Source: Gammaproteobacteria bacterium
GTDB taxonomy: Bacteria > Pseudomonadota > Gammaproteobacteria > Pseudomonadales > Alcanivoracaceae
Assembly (NCBI GenBank): GCA_018067045.1
Contig: JAGPVL010000038.1
Location: 1 to 64,000 of the forward strand
Direction of reading: 5' to 3'
Length of the DNA stretch: 64,000 nt
Position numbers and translations under genes: made by a program. Every line of letters starts with the position of its first letter. Position 1 is the first letter of the stretch. Of the stretch, positions 44,957-53,245 are shown piece after piece. The notes beneath the pieces were generated by a model. That model searched no databases. It was not told the DNA's origin and worked only from the letters and a program-made list of their open reading frames with translations.

Positions 44957-46053
44957 TGTTGGAGAATGGCGTCAAGGTTTATAGCGTAATGTTTTATCGT
45001 CTCAGTATGTTTTATAAGACGTTATACAAAAGGACGCGCCAACCGGCGCGTTTTTTTGTCACGCTTGTCAGCATTATTTTTTTTGCGTCGACGTTGTTTG
45101 TGTCGGTTCCTGCCGCAGCAAAGTGTGCGTTAAAGCCAACGCCTGCTATCTTGCCAGACGCCGAAGAGCATCAACTTCTACTGGTGACGCAAAACCTGTG
45201 GCGCTTAGTCGATGATCATCCCGATACGTTCTCGGATCGCCCTGTGGAGAGTAGCTATTTTCAGCAGCGTCTCGACGCGGTAGCAGGCTATATTGGCGAG
45301 ACGCTTCGATTTCCGCATTTGCTGGCGGTTCAGGAGGTCGAGCATGCGCAGCTGCTGGACGCGCTAACGCAACGTATTCGAGCGGCTGGTGGCCCGCAGT
45401 ATTTTGTTGTGATGAAAGAAGGGCTCGATCCATCTGGTATTGATGTGGCTCTGTTGTATCGTGCGCCGGTGGTGATTGAGTCGGTGTCGTCACCGTTCCA
45501 TTCGCTGCGTTATAAACGTTCGCCGCTTTATAGCCGTCCGCCGTTAGTCGTTTCTGTGGCGCAACCATTCTCGTTTAAGCTAGTGGTTGTGCATATGCGC
45601 AGCGGCATTAATTTGGAGGATGAGCGCAAGGGAAAAAATATACAGGAAAAGCGTTTTCGGCAGGCCAGTGTACTCAGAGAATGGATGGACGCGCAGCAGA
45701 AGAACCAGGAAAAAGTGATTGTGGCGGGGGATTTTAATTCCGCATTTGGTGATGCGATATACGAACAGCCGATTGCGCTGCTGCAAGCGCTACCGTTTAT
45801 GTCTGCGTGGGATGCATTGCCAGAGGAAGAACGTTTTTCGTATATCTATCAGTGTCGTCCGCAGGCAATAGATAACATTTTGTATGGACAGGATATCGCC
45901 AAGATGGCCGCGCGTGTGGCAGTAACCCGTGGCAATGCGGGTTATCAATATCTTTTGTATAAAAAGAAAGCGCCTTATTTTATTTCCGATCACGATGCGC
46001 TGGGCGTGTATTTGCAGTACGAGTCGTTAGGACAGGATAAGGAGGACAAATAG
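44956..46053 (+). CDS. Secreted endonuclease/exonuclease/phosphatase family protein
   Basis: The 365-residue protein has an N-terminal hydrophobic signal (about residues 32-52 ending VPAAAKC) and EEP catalytic motifs: TQNLWRLVDD, LLAVQEVEH (Glu), HMRSGIN, VIVAGDFNSAFGD and a final ISDHDALGVYL. It probably cleaves nucleic acid or phosphoesters in the periplasm or outside. The ATG at 44956 overlaps the PCuAC stop by one base (TGATG). An intrinsic-terminator-like hairpin lies at 45034-45057 inside the signal-peptide coding region. No later start keeps the signal, so coding through the hairpin seems real. Confidence 0.83.
   Translation: MLENGVKVYSVMFYRLSMFYKTLYKRTRQPARFFVTLVSIIFFASTLFVSVPAAAKCALKPTPAILPDAEEHQLLLVTQNLWRLVDDHPDTFSDRPVESSYFQQRLDAVAGYIGETLRFPHLLAVQEVEHAQLLDALTQRIRAAGGPQYFVVMKEGLDPSGIDVALLYRAPVVIESVSSPFHSLRYKRSPLYSRPPLVVSVAQPFSFKLVVVHMRSGINLEDERKGKNIQEKRFRQASVLREWMDAQQKNQEKVIVAGDFNSAFGDAIYEQPIALLQALPFMSAWDALPEEERFSYIYQCRPQAIDNILYGQDIAKMAARVAVTRGNAGYQYLLYKKKAPYFISDHDALGVYLQYESLGQDKEDK
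45034..45057 (+). terminator. Intrinsic terminator inside the EEP gene start
   Basis: ACGCGCC (45034-45040) and GGCGCGT (45045-45051) form a 7-bp GC-rich stem with loop AACC, followed by a run of T to 45057. The form is canonical for Rho-independent termination on the plus strand. It lies 78 bases past the EEP ATG and about 80 bases after the PCuAC stop, so it fits the natural end of SCO-PCuAC or an attenuator of the third gene. Confidence 0.75.
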
Positions 46054-46137
46054 GCAAAAGCGACTCTGCAGAACGGCTGTTTGGGAAAACAGCTGGGACC
46101 AAGGAGAGTATTCTGCAGAATCGAAATCTAAAGCGTT

Positions 46138-46169
46138 CCTTATCTGGGCCATTCGGGCCGCAGATAAGG
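46138..46169. other. Hairpin between convergent genes, no U-tract
   Basis: CCTTATCTG and CAGATAAGG (9 bp) enclose an inner GGCC/GGCC stem with loop ATTCG. It lies 17 bases past the stop of the TorF-like gene and about 85 bases past the EEP gene, so it suits a transcript end for both directions. Neither side has a U-run. A second short palindrome, ATTCTGCAGAAT, is nearby at about 46110-46121. Confidence 0.4.
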
Positions 46170-46186
46170 AACATGCTTAGCTAACC

Positions 46187-46924
46187 TTAGAGTGGGAAGC
46201 TGTAGCTGACGACGAACAGCGTGTCGTCTGGAGTGTCAGAGTTGGTTGTAGCGGTGCAAGTCATGTTCGCATCAAATGTGCCGTTTGCAACGCAATCGTC
46301 TGAAGCGACAACCTTGGATGCGGTGAAGCTCAACGAATCGTTCAGCGCATAGGTTAGATCGACGTGGCTATAGTTCGACTCGTCGGCGTCTTTGTCATAA
46401 GTGCCCACGGCTGCAGTGAACTTGTCGTAGGTGTAGCTCAGGTTGAAGTAGTTGTCTTTGTTGAGTGACGCATCTGTAGTATGGCGATCGTGGCCCACGT
46501 CGCCCACGCCAATTGCGCTTGTTAATGATACGCCGGCGAAGCCTAGGCCGATAATTACTTCTTGAAAGTCTACGCCTGTATCGGTTGGGTCGTTGTCATC
46601 TACATAGTTCGGGTAGTTGTAATCCACATATGCGATGTCGTAGCTCAGGCTGCCTGCTTCACCCGCAAAACCCGCGTAAAGGTCATACTCTGTTTTACCT
46701 GCTTCAGAGCTACCCCAAACGCCGGTGTATAGGCCTGTGGAGTGAGCATAGTCTAGGCTGCCGTGTACCTGTGCGCCGCCAGCGGACAGATCCATGCCGC
46801 GCCATAGGTAAGTGTTGGCAATGCCAAGGCTGCCCGATACTTCAGCAGCAGCAGTCATAGGAACGGCAGTTGCAGAAATTGCAGCAGCCAAAGCGGTCAT
46901 TTTAAGTGCGGTTTTCATGCTCAT
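46187..46924 (-). CDS. TorF family putative outer-membrane porin
   Basis: The 245-residue protein has a signal peptide ending at TAAAEVSGSL and an outer-membrane beta-barrel pattern of alternating hydrophobic residues. The opening GSLGIANTYLWRGMDLSAGG, followed by HGSLDYAHSTGLYTGVWGSS, is the TorF/TIGR02001 signature, and the C-terminus ends in aromatic F and L. These proteins are of unknown substrate. The ATG at 46924 follows GAGGGTTACCTAC. A second ATG two codons in is less well placed. Confidence 0.88.
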   Translation of the reverse strand: MSMKTALKMTALAAAISATAVPMTAAAEVSGSLGIANTYLWRGMDLSAGGAQVHGSLDYAHSTGLYTGVWGSSEAGKTEYDLYAGFAGEAGSLSYDIAYVDYNYPNYVDDNDPTDTGVDFQEVIIGLGFAGVSLTSAIGVGDVGHDRHTTDASLNKDNYFNLSYTYDKFTAAVGTYDKDADESNYSHVDLTYALNDSLSFTASKVVASDDCVANGTFDANMTCTATTNSDTPDDTLFVVSYSFPL

Positions 46925-47122
46925 GTAGGTAACCCTCTTACGTAACGAATGTGGTGTGTAAGTGTTAAGCCCTGCGGACACCCCCGCGGCAGCTAATTCA
47001 ATATTGCAGGCTTTATGCCAAATAATGAAAGTTGTTTTGAATCAGTGGCTTGCTGATATTACGCGGGCTTCGCGAGAGTAGGAGGTCGCTTGGGAGGGCT
47101 GGATTTTGCACTGTTTAGGGGC

Positions 47123-47143
47123 GCCGCACTCAGTTGGTGCGGC
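47123..47143 (-). terminator. Hairpin after the lipoprotein gene
   Basis: GCCGCAC and GTGCGGC pair (7 bp) around a 7-base loop, 13 bases past the stop of the minus-strand lipoprotein gene. There is no clear U-tract on the coding strand, so termination is only suggested by position. Confidence 0.35.
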
Positions 47144-47155
47144 CCTTTGCGCGAT

Positions 47156-47662
47156 TTATTGGCACTCGTAGGCGGTCACAATGGCATCCGTTAACGGTGT
47201 GCCGTTGGCATCGGTTAACGTGACTCCACAGCTGTTCGATGCTTCCGTAAAAGTGGCGTGATAAGTCTGTCCCGCCACGACGCTCAGTTGTGCGGCGACC
47301 TTGCAAATCTTACGCGGTCCGGCCTCACTTTTTTTCTGCATGATAAAGCCGATACGCGCGCTGTGGCGTGAGGCATCTACTCGGACGGAAACCTGTTCTG
47401 CCTTGTGCATGGCTTCATGCAAGTCCTTCATGGTGTCATTTGTGGATGATTTACGTGCCACTGAAAAATTGCTGCTTTCAAAGCCTTGGCTAGGTACGCA
47501 GATCACTGGCTGCACGGCGGCATTTTCGGTTGAAAAAATAATAGTGGCCGTGTCATCGCCGTTAGGCTCTTGATAGCTGAGCATCTGGCAGCCGCTGAGC
47601 AGCAACGATAAGGCGCCATAGGCGAGAAAAGATTTTACGGTAGTGCGGCTTTTAAAATTCAT
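47156..47662 (-). CDS. Hypothetical lipoprotein
   Basis: The 168-residue protein has a lipoprotein signal (LSLLLSGC, mature Cys near residue 22), then a beta-rich domain. Two later Cys residues (VICVPSQGF, RKICKVAAQL) and a C-terminal SCGVTLTDAN...YECQ could form disulfides. I do not recognise a family. The ATG at 47662 follows a weak site. A longer frame to 47707 adds polar residues that would spoil the signal. It lies between the TorF-like gene and the M14 gene. Confidence 0.7.
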   Translation of the reverse strand: MNFKSRTTVKSFLAYGALSLLLSGCQMLSYQEPNGDDTATIIFSTENAAVQPVICVPSQGFESSNFSVARKSSTNDTMKDLHEAMHKAEQVSVRVDASRHSARIGFIMQKKSEAGPRKICKVAAQLSVVAGQTYHATFTEASNSCGVTLTDANGTPLTDAIVTAYECQ

Positions 47663-47807
47663 GTGGGGTCCGTTGTGCTTTGCTGTGCGTTCTTCATGGC
47701 AATACATCGATTGCGAGGATGCATTGCCATGAAGTGTGGCCTAGTGTTCCAAGCTGCCCGCCATGTTGCAAGCCATTCCTAAGCACACATGATTTTCGCG
47801 TGGGGGT

Positions 47808-48875
47808 TTAGTGATGTTTGGCAGGAAACCAGTGAGATATGGCCTGTTGCAACAACTGCGGTCGTTGCTGTTCTAAAGGTTGCCAGTGGTGCCAATGGTG
47901 CGCTGCAGCCGTTAGAAATTCGAACAAAGGAAGGTGTTGTCGTAATACTCGGTGCTGGCGGTGTTCGATAATGGGATTGAAGTAGCCAAAAAAGTCGAGC
48001 ATTTGGCGCGGGTTTTTTCGTACCCATAACCACGATCCCATCTCCAGTGTAAACGGCAGAAGGGTGTTGCGCGGATGGCGCGCAATGGCGTCATCGTACA
48101 GATAGTCCCATAGGTCGCCATGAGTGGTGTAATTCACCGACTGGGGCTCAATTAAATAGGGGTGGTGGTGTGGGTAGGTGTCAGCAAAAAGCGTTTTGAG
48201 CGCGTAGACATCAGCAAGGTGAGGGATGGGTTTGCGGGTGCGCGCATAACAACACCAGATGCGATCGAGACGACCAAAGCCACTATGGCAATCGAGTGTC
48301 ATCGCAAACGGCGCGGGCATAATTTTTTCCCGTACGACTTTTATTAACGCTTGTGACTCCGCCTCCATCTCATCTCCGGAACGGCCTCGATACCACGGCA
48401 GGTGAGAGCTAATGCGTTGACCGCCAACCAAAAATGGCACTGGCCCTTCGGCGTCCACGGGCGCGTTACGCATCAGGTCTACCCGATTGGGATTGCAGCG
48501 TGTGCGCTGCCAGATGCCGCCGGGGTTAACCATCGGCATGATGACGATACGAACCTGTTCAAGGCGTTGATGTAAGGCGCTATCCCAGCGCAGTCGATGG
48601 ATAAGGCTGTGCAGCCACGACAGTAAAATCTGTGTGCCGATGCGCTCGACCCCGTGGACGCCGCCAAAGAAACCGATCACCGGCGCTTTCGGGTTGCGCG
48701 AACCCATTTCAAGAACCCATATCGGTAGCTTGGTGCGCGCTCCAGCGTTTCCTTTTGAGAGCACGACTTCATGTACCTTTTCCGCACGTATCCACCGTTC
48801 TCCTTGCCGCATAAGCGATTCGAGCGTAATGAGCTCAGGTAGGTTGCGTTGTAGGTCGTAGAGGCGCTGTGGCAT
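47808..48875 (-). CDS. M14 family zinc carboxypeptidase/acylase
   Basis: The 355-residue protein has M14-type zinc ligands H74 and E77 in GGVHGVERIG, a third His in LDCHSGFGRLD, and the general-base Glu in PFTLEMGSW. NPGG and RVDLMRN segments fit substrate-binding loops. It resembles the succinylglutamate desuccinylase/carboxypeptidase side of M14. Substrate is unknown. There is no signal peptide from the ATG at 48875. A longer frame to 48965 gives no better start. It ends about 145 bases before the lipoprotein gene. Confidence 0.82.
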   Translation of the reverse strand: MPQRLYDLQRNLPELITLESLMRQGERWIRAEKVHEVVLSKGNAGARTKLPIWVLEMGSRNPKAPVIGFFGGVHGVERIGTQILLSWLHSLIHRLRWDSALHQRLEQVRIVIMPMVNPGGIWQRTRCNPNRVDLMRNAPVDAEGPVPFLVGGQRISSHLPWYRGRSGDEMEAESQALIKVVREKIMPAPFAMTLDCHSGFGRLDRIWCCYARTRKPIPHLADVYALKTLFADTYPHHHPYLIEPQSVNYTTHGDLWDYLYDDAIARHPRNTLLPFTLEMGSWLWVRKNPRQMLDFFGYFNPIIEHRQHRVLRQHLPLFEFLTAAAHHWHHWQPLEQQRPQLLQQAISHWFPAKHH

Positions 48876-49126
48876 AGGGTGCTGTTCCGAGCAGGTTAAA
48901 AGTGACAAGCATGGGACATGTTGATGGCGAAAAGATGACGGCGAATTTAGGGCGCCGTCAGGCAAGGGTCGTTGCGTTATTAATCTGTCATCGAGAGATC
49001 AGGGCCTTGTCGTCGTTTTGTCGCAGCGCTGCCATTGCATTATCACTGAATGGTCACTACATCGTCATCGCACCGTCATCGCGGCGATTAATACTGGCGT
49101 CGACTGGGGTAGAGCAGAAATGATGC

Positions 49127-49807
49127 ATGAACGTGTTACCTGTCTGTCCGCGACTCGAAGAGGTGGATCCCGAGACGATCCATGATTTGGTGCAAACCGG
49201 CGACTTGCTGTTGTTCTGCGGCCGCGGTTTGGCGAGCAATATTGTCCGTTATTTTACCCGCAGTCATTGGAGTCACATTGGCGTTGTTGTGCGTTTGCGC
49301 GGAATAGCGGAGCCGCTGGTGCTGGAATCAACGACGCTGAGTGCCTCGAACGATTTGTTCAAGGGGGCGCCAGTGCGTGGCATCGGGTTGGTGCCGCTGG
49401 CGGATAAGATAAAACAATACGATGGCGAGGTCGCGCTGCGTCGTCGTCAAGGTGAGCCGCTAAGCGTGTCACGGCAGAAAATGGTTGAAAGACTTGCGTT
49501 AACACTTTGTCATCGCCCGTACAAAAATTTTTTGTTATGTCACCTGCGCGCACTATTTTATCGGCGTAAACGAAACGATTATGCGGCGATGTTTTGCAGT
49601 GAGTTAGTGGCTGAAATATATCGACGTCTTGGTTGGTTGTCGGATGACATTTGCCCGAAGGATTTTGTACCGGGACATTTTGGAAAGAATGATTTCTTTA
49701 TACAGGACGGGACACTCGCCGACCCGTTGCGTTTAGTGAGTAGGAGCAACCGTTTGTCGGGGGCTGAAACGAAGAAAAAAAACATTCTTATGCCGATATT
49801 GTGCTGA
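49127..49807 (+). CDS. YiiX-like permuted papain-fold protein
   Basis: The 226-residue protein has the circularly permuted papain (YiiX/C92, DUF830-like) pattern: an N-terminal GDLLLF strand, H50 in SHWSHIGVVV, E68 in LVLEST, and C157 in MFCSELVAEIYRRLGW near the C-terminal helix. Such proteins hydrolyse amide or thioester bonds in envelope or lipid contexts. There is no signal peptide. A basic tail with KKKN ends the protein. It lies just upstream of the folded 5' region of the PIN-PhoH gene. Confidence 0.8.
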   Translation: MNVLPVCPRLEEVDPETIHDLVQTGDLLLFCGRGLASNIVRYFTRSHWSHIGVVVRLRGIAEPLVLESTTLSASNDLFKGAPVRGIGLVPLADKIKQYDGEVALRRRQGEPLSVSRQKMVERLALTLCHRPYKNFLLCHLRALFYRRKRNDYAAMFCSELVAEIYRRLGWLSDDICPKDFVPGHFGKNDFFIQDGTLADPLRLVSRSNRLSGAETKKKNILMPILC

Positions 49808-49828
49808 TGGAATTGCTGCGGTATGTTA

Positions 49829-49933
49829 GACCCTGATCCCGCCATTGCGGGTCAGGTCGCGACGACAACAATGTCTTTTTTAAAGACAGCTACCGAAACC
49901 AGTACGGGGATCGGTGGCAGGCGACCCTGACCC
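49829..49933 (+). promoter_or_regulatory. Folded leader with two mutually exclusive stems
   Basis: A segment at 849-858 (within 49849-49860) can pair locally with 49829-49842 (12 bp, loop CATT, two bulges) or distally with 49921-49933 (12 bp, one bulge). In the distal form, two hairpins are enclosed: TGTCTTT/AAAGACA (49872-49888) and GCTACCGA/TCGGTGGC (49889-49918), making a three-way junction. The shared GACCCTGA in both partners is what allows switching. It lies 88 bases before the PIN-PhoH ATG. The structure is read by eye, and no known riboswitch family is recognised. Confidence 0.4.
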
Positions 49934-49979
49934 TTTAGGACTCTCCTGCTACCGTTACTTCAAATAATGACGCGAGACC

Positions 49980-49999
49980 TTATCTCGACATTGAGATAA
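49980..49999 (+). promoter_or_regulatory. Hairpin just upstream of the PIN-PhoH ribosome-binding site
   Basis: TTATCTC (49980-49986) and GAGATAA (49993-49999) form a 7-bp stem with a 6-base loop. It ends about 10 bases before the GAGG of the ribosome-binding site, so it could be an operator or modulate ribosome access. Confidence 0.3.
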
Positions 50000-50020
50000 C
50001 TATCGTAAATGAGGTATTGC

Positions 50021-51496
50021 ATGGAAGAGCGCGCTGCACGGCTCAAACCTGTATCAAACACTTCTACGACTGATTCTGGTAACACTTCTGGCCCTGGCGG
50101 CACCACCCTTCATTCCCAGCGTGAGAAAGTCTATGTGCTGGATACCAACGTTCTGATTCACGACCCCAACTCCCTGCTGAACTTTGAAGAGCATCGCGTG
50201 GTTATTCCGATGACCGTGCTCGAAGAGCTTGATAAGTTGAAGTCGGGAAAGGCGAGCGTGGCGACGGATTGCCGTATGGCTATTCGCCTCATTGATAAGA
50301 TACTGGGAGCGGCGTCTCCGGAAGAGGTGGAGTTGGGCGTGCCGATTCCTCGAGGCGGACAGGCAGAGGGGTTGTTGTCGGTGTTAATGCCCCGCGCAGT
50401 ACGTGATACGGCGGGTTTGTTGCCGGAGCATCTCAATGATAATCGCATTATTAACGACATCGTTGCGTTAATGGCGCGAGACCCTGAGCATCGTTATGTG
50501 TTGGTAACCAAAGACATCAATATGCGCCTGAAGGCTCGCGCCTGCGGTATTGATTCAGAGGATTATCACAACGATCAGTTGCTCTCCGATATTAAGCAGC
50601 TCACGCGCGGCTACTACGAAATTAGTGGATCGTTTTGGGACCGGGTTAATGAAGTCGAAACCGTGCAAGAGGGATGCGAGACCTTTCACCATGTTTCCCA
50701 TGGGTTGTTGGTAAGTGAAATTCTCGGCGAAGAGGCTTTTCCGAATCAGTACATTATTGACGAGTGTGGCTTTGTTGGCCGTATCCAACAAATTAGTGCC
50801 GGGGTGGTGACCATTAAACACCTCAAAGAAGAGGTATTGATGGGGCAGAGAGCGTGGGGCCTGCAGCCTATTAATATTCATCAGGCGCTGGCGTTACATC
50901 TACTGCTTGATCCCGACATTAGCCTGGTCACGCTGACCGGCGCGGCCGGTTCCGGCAAAACGATTCTTGCGTTAGCGGCGGCCATTGAAATGACGGTTGA
51001 GCAGCATCGCTATAATAAGATTATTGCGACTCGATCAACCCCGTCACTGGCAGAGGAACATGGCTTCTTGCCCGGTACGGAGGAAGAAAAAATGGATCCT
51101 TGGTTGGGCGCGATTAACGACAATATCGAAGCGTTGCATCTCAATGATGAAAATCCGGCGGCGTCTATTGAGTACGTGAAAGAACGGGCCAATATCCAGT
51201 TTAAAGCATTGAATTATATTCGCGGCAGAAGCTTTCAGAAGAGTCTTATTCTGATTGATGAAAGCCAAAACCTGACCCCGCACCAGATGAAAACCATTAT
51301 CACGAGGGCCGGCGAGGGTTCGAAGGTGGTGTGTTTGGGTAACCTTGCCCAAATTGATACGCCTTACTTGTCTGCCACCAGTTCGGGGTTAACCTTTATG
51401 ACGGAGCGTTTTAAAGGGTTTGATGCCGGCGGTTCAGTGCAATTGCACGGCGTGCCGCGATCGCCACTGGCGGAGTACGCTGAGTCCCACCTGTAG
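50021..51496 (+). CDS. PIN domain-PhoH family ATPase (YlaK-like)
   Basis: The 491-residue protein joins an N-terminal PIN ribonuclease domain (about 30-180; YVLDTNVLIHDPNSLLNF and YVLVTKDINMRLKA with acidic residues) to a PhoH ATPase domain (about 270-490) with P-loop GAAGSGKTILALA and Walker B LILIDESQNLTPHQM. PIN-PhoH proteins are RNA helicase-nucleases, also found as toxin-antitoxin partners in actinobacteria. The ATG at 50021 is preceded by GAGG. An ATG at 50009 is also in frame. It is preceded by a structured leader and followed by a strong hairpin. Confidence 0.92.
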   Translation: MEERAARLKPVSNTSTTDSGNTSGPGGTTLHSQREKVYVLDTNVLIHDPNSLLNFEEHRVVIPMTVLEELDKLKSGKASVATDCRMAIRLIDKILGAASPEEVELGVPIPRGGQAEGLLSVLMPRAVRDTAGLLPEHLNDNRIINDIVALMARDPEHRYVLVTKDINMRLKARACGIDSEDYHNDQLLSDIKQLTRGYYEISGSFWDRVNEVETVQEGCETFHHVSHGLLVSEILGEEAFPNQYIIDECGFVGRIQQISAGVVTIKHLKEEVLMGQRAWGLQPINIHQALALHLLLDPDISLVTLTGAAGSGKTILALAAAIEMTVEQHRYNKIIATRSTPSLAEEHGFLPGTEEEKMDPWLGAINDNIEALHLNDENPAASIEYVKERANIQFKALNYIRGRSFQKSLILIDESQNLTPHQMKTIITRAGEGSKVVCLGNLAQIDTPYLSATSSGLTFMTERFKGFDAGGSVQLHGVPRSPLAEYAESHL

Positions 51497-51544
51497 GTTC
51501 GCTCAGGCTGCTATAGCCTAAGCGACTTAAACTGCTAAGCATAA

Positions 51545-51577
51545 ACACATATGGGGCTCCGAGAGCCCCATATGTGT
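51545..51577 (+). terminator. Strong 15-bp hairpin after the PIN-PhoH gene
   Basis: A perfect 15-bp stem (ACACATATGGGGCTC at 51545-51559, GAGCCCCATATGTGT at 51563-51577) with loop CGA lies about 48 bases past the PIN-PhoH stop. Only a weak pyrimidine run (GTCTCTCCC) follows, so it is probably a transcript end or mRNA-stabilising hairpin. Confidence 0.6.
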
Positions 51578-51672
51578 GTCTCTCCCTCGCACCTAGTTAC
51601 CATCCTGCCGTTGAGCAACGCCGCGCTCGCGGGTACAGTGCAGTCCTTAATTCGGTAAGTTGAGAGTTGTGA

Positions 51673-52335
51673 ATGAAATTGTCTATCTATCGCGTGATAC
51701 TGCTGACGATTGCGACACTGGTGCCGGTGACAGCACAGGCCTATGAGTCGGGCGATTGGCTGTGGCGCTTTAATATGATGATGGTGCAGCCGCAGTTTGG
51801 CGGCGATGAGGTGAATGCGCCGGGTGCACCATCGGGGCAGCTCCAGCTTGGCGAAGAAATTATGCCGTCGTTGCAGGTGGATTACATGCTGGCGGATAGA
51901 TGGGCGCTCGGCGTGGGCTTGCCATTGCAGGAGCTGAACCAAACCGTGTGGCTAGGTAGCGACAACGGTTCGGTAAAGGTGGCCAAAGCAGAGACGTTAC
52001 CGGTGGCGGTTACCCTGTCTTACTATCTGCCGAAATGGAAAAACCTGCGTTCTTATTTAATTGGCGGTTGGCAGTACTATCACGTTGTGACAGATGCTCG
52101 CCGACAAGATGCTTTTACCGGGCTTGGCAATATTGAAATGGAAGACGGGCAGGGCTTTGGTGGTGGCATTGGTTTTGAATGGGACCGCGACGGCGACTGG
52201 TCCTGGACGGCGGCCGCCGTGAAGTACACCACTAAGCAAGATGTGAAAATCACCTACAACGGTGCGCCACCGGAAGATATTGAGGCTGAGCCAGCGCCGA
52301 TTGTACTGACGATCGGACTAACGCGACGGTTTTAG
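51673..52335 (+). CDS. OmpW family outer-membrane protein
   Basis: The 220-residue protein has a signal peptide ending near TAQAYESG and an 8-strand barrel pattern. GDWLWRFNMMMVQPQ, IMPSLQVDYMLADRWALGVG and the final LTIGLTRRF resemble OmpW, including the C-terminal Phe that signals BAM insertion. OmpW proteins form a narrow hydrophobic channel for small molecules. A canonical intrinsic terminator follows the stop. Confidence 0.9.
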   Translation: MKLSIYRVILLTIATLVPVTAQAYESGDWLWRFNMMMVQPQFGGDEVNAPGAPSGQLQLGEEIMPSLQVDYMLADRWALGVGLPLQELNQTVWLGSDNGSVKVAKAETLPVAVTLSYYLPKWKNLRSYLIGGWQYYHVVTDARRQDAFTGLGNIEMEDGQGFGGGIGFEWDRDGDWSWTAAAVKYTTKQDVKITYNGAPPEDIEAEPAPIVLTIGLTRRF

Positions 52336-52363
52336 TTTTTACTGCATGGGCAGAATCACTGCT

Positions 52364-52396
52364 AAAAACGGGCTGATATTTAGGCCCGTTTTTTTT
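52364..52396 (+). terminator. Intrinsic terminator after ompW-like gene
   Basis: AAAAACGGGC (52364-52373) pairs with GCCCGTTTTT (52384-52393) around a 10-base loop, with T continuing to 52396. The GC-rich stem and U-tract make this the clearest Rho-independent terminator in the region, 28 bases past the OmpW stop. Confidence 0.9.
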
Positions 52397-52442
52397 GCCC
52401 AAAAGTAAGACAGAAAATGAAAGGAGATACGGCTCATTGCTT

Positions 52443-52920
52443 TGTAGGAGCTTGCTTGCAAGCGATTAGCGCTCGGCCAAAGCCAAACCTTTCGCCTGCA
52501 AGCAGCCTCCTACAAGAGCCCGGATGGTTTGATGTTTTGTGGGAGCTTGCTTGCAAGCGATTAGCGCTTGATCAAAGCCAAACCTTTCGCCTGCAAGCAG
52601 CCTCCCACAAGAACGCGGATGGCTTGATGTATTGTGGGAGTTTGCTTGCAAGCGATTAACGCTTGATCAAAGCGAAAACCTTTCGCCTGCAAGCAGCCTC
52701 CTACAAGTTCTCGGACGGTTTGATGTTTTGTGGGAGCTTGCTTGCAAGCGATTAGCGCTTGATCAAAGCGAAAACCTTTCGCCTGCAAGCAGCCTCCTAC
52801 AAGTTCTCGGATGGTTTGAGGTTTTGTGGGAGCTTGCTTGCAAGCGATTAGCGCTCGATCAAAGCCAAACCTTTGGCCTGCAAGCAGCCTCCTACAAGTT
52901 CTCGGATGGTTTGAGGTTTT
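52443..52920. repeat. Tandem array of five REP-like units, about 95 bp each
   Basis: Units start at 52443, 52538, 52633, 52729 and 52825 and are 95-96 bases long. Each opens with TGTGGGAGCTTGCTTGCAAG and closes with CCTGCAAGCAGCCTCCTACA, which are imperfect inverted repeats (20 of about 22 positions pair), so each unit is one long hairpin with a variable linker. The core resembles Pseudomonas REP sequences. Units 3 and 4 share a GAAAACC variant, and units 4 and 5 share GGTTTGAGG, which suggests growth by unit duplication. No transposase (RAYT) gene is in the window. Confidence 0.93.
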
Positions 52921-52930
52921 AGGGGTGTGC

Positions 52931-53245
52931 TTATTCCGGAGTCAGGGTTTCCGGAAAGCGCTGGCGCCAGAATTCGAATCCGCCTTGCAGGCTGCTGACG
53001 TCCTTGTAGCCCTGCTCGAGCAGAAACTCCGTTGCCGACAAGCTGGAGTGGCCGTGATAGCAATAAACGACAATCTGGGTATTGAGAGGAATGTCAGCTA
53101 GAAACGTAGGGAGGCTAGTCTGGTCGAGATGGCGCGCATTTTTAATGTGCGCGCTAACAAAACTATCGGGGTCGCGAATGTCGACAAATTGGGTGCTGCT
53201 GCCAATGAGTTCGATTGCGTTTTCCGGGCTGATCTGAGGGATCAT
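52931..53245 (-). CDS. Rhodanese-like sulfurtransferase (GlpE type)
   Basis: The 104-residue single-domain rhodanese has [21 protein letters not shown] and the active-site loop [12 protein letters not shown] with the Cys at residue 62, as in GlpE. It transfers sulfane sulfur between thiosulfate and cyanide or thiols. It overlaps the start of the rhlB-like gene by 4 bases and ends 11 bases from the repeat array. The glp genes are not near, so the glpE name is not assigned. Confidence 0.92.
   Translation of the reverse strand: MIPQISPENAIELIGSSTQFVDIRDPDSFVSAHIKNARHLDQTSLPTFLADIPLNTQIVVYCYHGHSSLSATEFLLEQGYKDVSSLQGGFEFWRQRFPETLTPE

Noticed and set aside
52443-52920. CRISPR array suspicion
   Set aside because: The unit is 95 bp, near-identical throughout, without unique spacers. 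It is a tandem REP-like array.
52417-53101. Several overlapping frames (for example 52417-52659, 52561-52788, 52632-52922) running through the repeat array
   Set aside because: They translate the repeat unit again and again (LACKRLALDQS, GGCLQAKGLAL). They are by-products of a 95-96 bp periodic DNA repeat.
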